A DNA stretch of 18,845 nt from JBDRHL01 sp043816955. Lineage in GTDB: Bacteria; Planctomycetota; Phycisphaerae; Sedimentisphaerales; CAYZTY01. The position numbers and the translations under genes are program-made. Position 1 is the first letter of the stretch. Each line of letters opens with the position of its first letter. Of the stretch, positions 14,866-18,845 are shown one piece after another. The DNA is taken from the NCBI GenBank assembly GCA_043816955.1, contig JBDRHL010000212.1, positions 1 to 18,845 of the forward strand, given 5' to 3'. The notes under the pieces were generated by a model. The model saw nothing but the letters and a program-made list of their open reading frames with translations. It searched no databases and had not been told where the DNA came from.

Positions 14866-14913
14866 AAATCTCACCTCATTTGTCACTTTTATTTCGAGTA
14901 TGTCGAGACCAAT

Positions 14914-16452
14914 TTAATCGTTGCGTTCACTCTGCCTGACGATGCTGCTGTAGTCAACAAATCGCGTACCTTTCTCTTTTGTATACAAAGAGACAATGAC
15001 CAGCAGAACTATTGCCAATACAATTGTGAATAGCCCCGTTTGTTCCGCTTTGAAAGGATATCCAGCCCATAAGCGGCGAACTATAACGTCCATAAGAGGC
15101 AATATCAGTGAAGTCAGAACCACCGTATATGCTCCTGCGGTAGTTGTACTTTTCCAGTATAACCCAGATAATAAGATAATCCCGCCGCCAAGAACGATGT
15201 TTCCTGTAAGAAGCATATATTCCAAGATCGGCATTGTAGGCTTATAGGCTATACCGAAAAGAAGGAAGAAAAAAGCCAGGCCAATAATTACCCATCGAAC
15301 CGCTGTGATATGCGCCCTGGTAGAAAATGGATTCTTCCTGAGAGGAAGTAATATATCGTTGACAATAACCGTCCCCCAAACAAGTAAATAGCTGTCTGTG
15401 GTTGAGATGTCTGCAAAAAATAAACTGCCGAGCAGCAGCCCCATAAGAATTGGTGGAACAATCTGATTTAAGTACAGCGGCACCACCACCTCCTTGTAAT
15501 CCGCGGCATTCATACCGCCGGACACCTGGTTTCCCACCGCAACTAATGCTCCGGCACCGAGGGTCAAGTAAAGTATACCTCTGCCTCCACCAAATATAGT
15601 GCTGAAAAGTGTTATAAGCCGGGCCTCTTTTGGCGTATCGGCTGATGCTACACGCTGCAGGTACGGACTGAACGAGACACGCATGAATAGTCCATTCAGA
15701 AAGGTCCAGAGCAGCCACATTACACCGTAGCTGCCTTCAATAAACGGATTATAGGCTCCCTGCCCTAATCGCTGTCCAAGACCATTCCACATGGTGTTTA
15801 TCCCGATATTTCGCAAGATGATAAAGGCCAAAATAAAAAGGCCGAAAACTATGAAGATTGATTGAACAAAATCCGTCACAAGAACTGTAACCATACCTCC
15901 AAGAAAGGTGAAAAATACCGCCAGACTCAGCAATATTACCATTAGTAACCAGATTGTTTTGACTTGCAGCCCAAGCGCCTGGATGGATTCAGGTATACCA
16001 GTGAATGCCACCAGGAATTTAGCCCCGATAACCGGAAAAATGGCCATGTTCAAAATGCCCCCAACAGCCATAATTATCCCGGTTAATATCCGGAGTTTTC
16101 GGCTGTATCGCATCTCGAAGTATTCGGCCAGCGTGATTGCCCTTGAAGCGCGGAATCTTTCGATGCCGAATCCAAAAATACCGTAGATCACACCGTACAC
16201 AGATATCCATATCAAAGCAATCCATACAAAGGAATAGCCGTGAAGGAAACCTTGCTGAGAAATGGCAGCGATACCGATCAAACCAATGGCTTCGGCATTG
16301 CTGGTGCTAAGGCCTATCCATTTTCGCATCTTCCGGCCGGCGACAAGAAAGTCCTCCACCCCCCTGACGAACTTTCGTACCCGCATCCCGACAACAGTGA
16401 GAGCACAAAACATTATGATGACAATAAAACCGTCAACCAAATTTAATGTCAC
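14914..16452 (-). CDS. Sodium:solute symporter (SSS family)
   Basis: A 512-residue polytopic carrier with about 13 hydrophobic helices, the usual size for SSS/SLC5 proteins, which couple solute uptake to a Na+ gradient across the inner membrane. Family landmarks are the GLSTSNAEAIGLIG stretch in the first unwound helix region, AEYFEMRYSRKLR before helix 4, GGMVTVLVTDFVQSIFIVFG (the SSS signature with its TDxxQ) and SFSPYLQRVASADTPKEAR. The preferred start is GTG at 16452 because AGGGAGG lies 4 nt upstream; the ATG at 16476 has no ribosome binding site and would add eight residues. It lies after a pseudopilin and before a small membrane protein, with an oxidoreductase remnant behind. The neighbourhood suggests a sugar or sugar-acid substrate, but the sequence does not identify it. 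Confidence 0.92.
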   Translation of the reverse strand: MTLNLVDGFIVIIMFCALTVVGMRVRKFVRGVEDFLVAGRKMRKWIGLSTSNAEAIGLIGIAAISQQGFLHGYSFVWIALIWISVYGVIYGIFGFGIERFRASRAITLAEYFEMRYSRKLRILTGIIMAVGGILNMAIFPVIGAKFLVAFTGIPESIQALGLQVKTIWLLMVILLSLAVFFTFLGGMVTVLVTDFVQSIFIVFGLFILAFIILRNIGINTMWNGLGQRLGQGAYNPFIEGSYGVMWLLWTFLNGLFMRVSFSPYLQRVASADTPKEARLITLFSTIFGGGRGILYLTLGAGALVAVGNQVSGGMNAADYKEVVVPLYLNQIVPPILMGLLLGSLFFADISTTDSYLLVWGTVIVNDILLPLRKNPFSTRAHITAVRWVIIGLAFFFLLFGIAYKPTMPILEYMLLTGNIVLGGGIILLSGLYWKSTTTAGAYTVVLTSLILPLMDVIVRRLWAGYPFKAEQTGLFTIVLAIVLLVIVSLYTKEKGTRFVDYSSIVRQSERND

Positions 16453-16542
16453 AAAACCTCCCTGGAAGCTATACATGTATGCAGGTACACTCTTGCACTG
16501 GCCGGAGAAAGGCGGCGGCTTGGAACACCCGGTTTCTCTAAA

Positions 16543-17397
16543 TCAGTACCATGAGCCGGTTAAATGCCCTGGACAGAATGTGATACAGCAATTTCCCCGG
16601 CCTAGGCTTATAACTCCAGGTCTAAACTCGGTCGGAAAGCTCCTGCGAGGTTTCCAGACTACATGCCCGTCGCCAAAAAGCTCGTTAGCTCCGGTTAAGC
16701 CTGGCAGTTTTGAATTCGTGGAAGCTTTCCTGTCAAACCACCATCTCATCTCTGCCCGGCCGTGATTATAAAAGAAGATGTCCGAGTTCCAATGATAGCC
16801 TATCTGGTCAGAAGCGATGATTTTTGTAGCATTACCCATCCGTCGCGGACACGGGTATATCATTGAACGAAGGGCAGGGTCATCCGTTAGCCAACGACGC
16901 AAATACCTCTCATCGTAACCTCTTGTACAATCTCCGTAATAAAGTATATTTGTATTATACCTTTTCGCATCGTAGCCCGTGGCCGGGCCTGGATCATCTG
17001 GGAAAGGATCTTCTTCAACCCACTGATTATTAACAATAAGAGCCCACAAGGGTGATTCAGGACACTTGAAAATCTCCGGATTGCCAGCATATCTGATCAA
17101 CTCATCAGCAAGCCACTTGTAGATGCTACTCGGCACAAAACCAGCCCGGAGGTGAACATGCGGTTGCTCGAAAAATGGGTCAGGCATTCTCTCGTGGTCA
17201 GCGGAATACGAAAATAACGCAAAACCCACCTGCCGAAACTGGGAGCCGCAGACTATCCTTTTGGCATGTTCTCTGGCTTTTTGTAAGCAAGGTACAAGAA
17301 TAGACAGTAACACGGCTATAACAGCGATTACAACCAAAAGTTCTACAAGGGTAAAGCCTGCCGATTTCTTCTTTCGAATTATACTTTTCGCAAACAT
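16543..17397 (-). CDS. Orphan type II secretion-type pseudopilin (planctomycete FGDGHV class)
   Basis: A 284-residue protein with a type IV prepilin signal: a basic leader MFAKSIIRKKKSAG, cleavage between G14 and F15, then FTLVELLVVIAVIAVLLSILVP with the conserved Glu at mature position 5. It continues KAREHAKRIVCGSQFRQVGFALFSY, typical of the large planctomycetal pseudopilin expansion, and has the C-terminal ANELFGDGHVVWK motif near residue 245. No secretion machinery is encoded nearby, so it is an orphan subunit. It is the first gene of an operon with a sodium symporter, 90 nt apart. The ATG at 17397 has GAAGGA about 9 nt upstream; the longer TTG frame to 17433 lacks support. Family members are exported and anchored by the N-terminal helix; a role in substrate display or binding is speculation based on the neighbours. 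Confidence 0.88.
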   Translation of the reverse strand: MFAKSIIRKKKSAGFTLVELLVVIAVIAVLLSILVPCLQKAREHAKRIVCGSQFRQVGFALFSYSADHERMPDPFFEQPHVHLRAGFVPSSIYKWLADELIRYAGNPEIFKCPESPLWALIVNNQWVEEDPFPDDPGPATGYDAKRYNTNILYYGDCTRGYDERYLRRWLTDDPALRSMIYPCPRRMGNATKIIASDQIGYHWNSDIFFYNHGRAEMRWWFDRKASTNSKLPGLTGANELFGDGHVVWKPRRSFPTEFRPGVISLGRGNCCITFCPGHLTGSWY

Positions 17398-17486
17398 ACC
17401 ACTTCTTCCTTCAATAAAAAACTTAAGTGCCAACCGGCCCGCCTATAAACCGGAAGCGTCAAAAACACAAAAGGGATACCCAGCAC

Positions 17487-17500
17487 CCTAGTGCACTAAG
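17487..17500. promoter_or_regulatory. Operator copy 2: CCTAGTGCACTAAG palindrome
   Basis: The core TAGTGCACTA (17489-17498) is a perfect 10-bp palindrome, matching the site at 14257-14270 with 12 of 14 bases. The distance to the -35 block is 26 nt in both copies. Confidence 0.6.
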
Positions 17501-17502
17501 TT

Positions 17503-17540
17503 TATTCTGACATTGCGACAGGCAAATGTCAAGAAAAAAA
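17503..17540 (-). promoter_or_regulatory. Promoter of the pseudopilin/transporter operon
   Basis: Minus-strand TTGACA (complement of 17527-17532) is a perfect -35 preceded by a T7 tract; the candidate -10 CAGAAT (17-nt spacer) is only moderate. The 15-nt block ATGTCAAGAAAAAAA (17526-17540) is identical to that at 14296-14310. The leader to the pseudopilin ATG is about 100 nt. Confidence 0.55.
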
Positions 17541-17810
17541 TTGCAAAATAGAAAAATCTGCCAATTTTGTTACCGTTCCACGATTTGCCGACAGTATAAC
17601 ATCATTATTCAGAAGAGGTTGCAGGCCACCTTGCCTGCCGGTCGTCAGGTCGGGAAGATACTGTAAGATAACGCGGAAAATCTTGTCAGCAACTCGTTTT
17701 TCTAAATGCGAATTTGCCAAAAAACGATAAATAAATTTCACCTAGCAACTTCCCCCACAAACCTTAGTTCAGCCCATGGCATCATTGATCGGAAGATCCA
17801 CCCCCGATTT
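17541..17810. other. Stretch without a supported gene
   Basis: Between the pseudopilin promoter and the insertion sequence remnant. A 70-codon minus-strand frame (17741-17529) begins with GTG, ends inside the promoter poly-A block and resembles no known family. GC-rich half-palindromic bits (GCCTGCCGG around 17633-17641) form no clear element. Confidence 0.4.
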
Positions 17811-17932
17811 GGGGACAATAATAAATTTTCCTTGTGTCCTTTTATTATTGAATAAATTTAGTTGTTTTGTCGATATTCTGAACAAGGGACAAGTGGTTGT
17901 CCCACAAATGGTTAGATTCAGGAGGCAAGACA

Positions 17933-18591
17933 ATGTAAGCTCTTTCAAAATTCTGTTGCCGGAATAAAAAATGTCCTGATTATGGAAAACGCAACGCAAA
18001 TAACCTCTCAGTATGCGGCTGGTATGGCAAAAATAACCACATCCGCCTGCTATACTGCAGGACATGCAAAAGCAGATTTTCTGAACGAAAGAGTACACCA
18101 TTGTTTGGACTGCGACTATCTGAGAAAAAAATGATATCTCTGTTAGAGCATGTCTCAGAAGGTTGTGGGGTGCGTAAGAGAAGCCGCATTGTAGAGGTGT
18201 ACATCAAGGCACGGTAACACGGGTATATCCTTGCCGTCGGCGAACAGTATTTGGCAGCAAAGCACAAGTTCAAGCTGCTAATAGAAGCCTCAGCGGTAAG
18301 CAACACGATTAATACCGCGTTCGTAGAAAGACATAATGGCACAGACCGCAATTGGAATGCTCGCAAGGCTCGAAAGAGCTATACTGTTTTTCCAAAGATT
18401 GGGACGTTCATAATGCTATGATTTATTTGACAATGTACAGTTATAATTTTTGCTGGCCGGTACGGACACTTCGTGTCCAGAACCAAGATGACCGATGATT
18501 TTCAAGAACACCTGCGATGAGCGCAGGTCTGACCGATCATATCTGGTCTTTGCACGAATGGCTGAGTTATCCGGCAATTCAATTTTCATAA
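17933..18591 (+). pseudogene. Internally deleted IS1-like transposase
   Basis: An AGGAGG (17920-17925) stands 7 nt before ATG 17933, but codon 2 is TAA. Beyond it the frame encodes a zinc ribbon (CCRNKKCPDYGKR ... LLYCRTCKSRFSERKSTPLFGL) and a helix-turn-helix start (MISLLEHVSEGCGVRKRSRIV), then shifts frame near 18200. The catalytic middle is missing. The C-terminal third follows in three frames: NTAFVERHNGTDRNWNARKA, then after a 1-nt shift in a T-run FSKDWDVHNAMIYLTMY and SYNFCWPVRTLRVQ, then SRTPAMSAGLTDHIWSLHEWL to the TAA at 18589-18591. FVERxNxxxRxxNARK and YNFCWPVRTLR are typical of DDE transposases with N-terminal zinc ribbons related to IS1; the exact IS family is not resolved. About 219 codons remain, less than expected for an intact copy. 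It cannot be functional. Confidence 0.85.
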
Positions 18592-18614
18592 GACACAAGA
18601 AATTTTCTTGTCTT
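18590..18614. repeat. Imperfect inverted repeat directly after the transposase
   Basis: AAGACACAAGAAA pairs with TTTTCTTGTCTT with one bulged base. It overlaps the transposase stop and could be the right terminal repeat, a hairpin terminator, or both. Confidence 0.45.
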
Positions 18615-18615
18615 A

Positions 18616-18845
18616 ATGCCTGCGTCAAAAGTTTGCTCAGGCGGCGGTGCTGAGCTTTGAAGATTTCTCAAACTTCCGGCAATGCAATAAAAATCGTCTT
18701 TTCACGTCCATACGAATACTTCCTACACTCTTTACACATCTCAAAAATGCAAAATTGAACCCGAATACGGCCATATTGGCCCTTGCGTATACGATTTCAC
18801 GCATTTTCGCGCATACCGATGCCCGTAAAATATTCCAGCCGGCAA
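18616..18845. other. No gene recognised at the right edge
   Basis: The last 230 nt hold no open frame with a credible start or family resemblance on either strand. Flanking DNA of the insertion sequence remnant. Confidence 0.4.

Larger units (their letters stand above)
17811..18615 (+). mobile_element. Remnant of an insertion sequence with degenerate terminal repeats
   Basis: The wrecked transposase gene is bracketed by a left sequence GGACAATAATAAATTTTCCT continuing TGTGTCC (17813-17839) and a right sequence at 18590-18614 whose reverse complement, AAGACAAGAAAATTTCTTGT followed by GTCTT, aligns with gaps (shared GACAA and CTTGTGTC blocks). These are probably the terminal inverted repeats. 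Extra hairpins lie in the left end: CAATAATAAA/TTTATTATTG (17816-17825/17841-17850) and GGGACAA/TTGTCCC (17886-17892/17897-17903). No target duplication was identified, so the exact ends are uncertain. Confidence 0.5.

Noticed and set aside
16262..16765. 167-codon plus-strand frame across the symporter/pseudopilin junction
   Set aside because: Antisense shadow of two well-supported genes.
17529..17741. 70-codon minus-strand frame
   Set aside because: GTG start with weak upstream AGG, ends within the conserved poly-A promoter block, no family resemblance.
1..18845. CRISPR arrays, tRNA or rRNA genes
   Set aside because: No regularly spaced direct repeats and no tRNA- or rRNA-like conserved sequence was seen on either strand.

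Overview
The window looks like a piece of a Planctomycetota chromosome, most likely of the class Phycisphaerae. The evidence is a secreted LamG-type protein ending in a single dockerin-like calcium loop (GDLDSDCDADFSDF), a second one ending in a PEP-CTERM sorting tail, an orphan type II pseudopilin with the FGDGHV tail common in this phylum, an SSS symporter with a small membrane companion, and a GntR/LacI hybrid repressor beside a sugar-acid catabolic operon. Every intact gene lies on the minus strand, so transcription runs from high to low coordinates. The taxonomic call is inference from protein style.

Layout in the direction of transcription. 18615-17811 holds a wrecked insertion sequence on the plus strand. 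17540-17487 is a promoter/operator module for an operon of orphan pseudopilin (17397-16543), SSS transporter (16452-14914) and small membrane protein (14865-14659), followed by the decayed C-terminus of a Gfo/Idh/MocA oxidoreductase (about 14631-14375). 14310-14257 is a second promoter/operator of the same design, for two tandem LamG surface proteins (13955-13110, PEP-CTERM; 13029-12016, dockerin-like) with a strong hairpin between them. Next come the GntR/LacI-type repressor (11814-10660) and a promoter whose -10 lies inside a 20-nt palindrome. That promoter leads a tight catabolic operon: URO-D-fold protein, GH-like beta-propeller protein, MDR dehydrogenase, hydroxypyruvate isomerase-like protein, D-2-hydroxyacid dehydrogenase and HpcH/HpaI aldolase (10562-4338). 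After a 96-nt gap with its own possible promoter comes a translationally coupled pair: a polytopic membrane protein resembling DUF6057 and a membrane-anchored PD40 beta-propeller with one CxxCH haem-type motif (4241-658). The left end holds a weakly coding stretch, perhaps a transposon remnant, and the first 22 codons of a gene that runs off the window.

How the genes may work together (inference): two operons sharing an identically spaced -35/operator module would put a surface display layer (LamG proteins, pseudopilin) and a sodium-coupled uptake system under one control. The neighbouring repressor-controlled operon would process the imported sugar or sugar acid to pyruvate, hydroxypyruvate or tartronate semialdehyde, and glycerate. 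The substrate cannot be read from the sequence. The membrane/PD40-CxxCH pair at the end has no assigned function and is the least understood part of the window.
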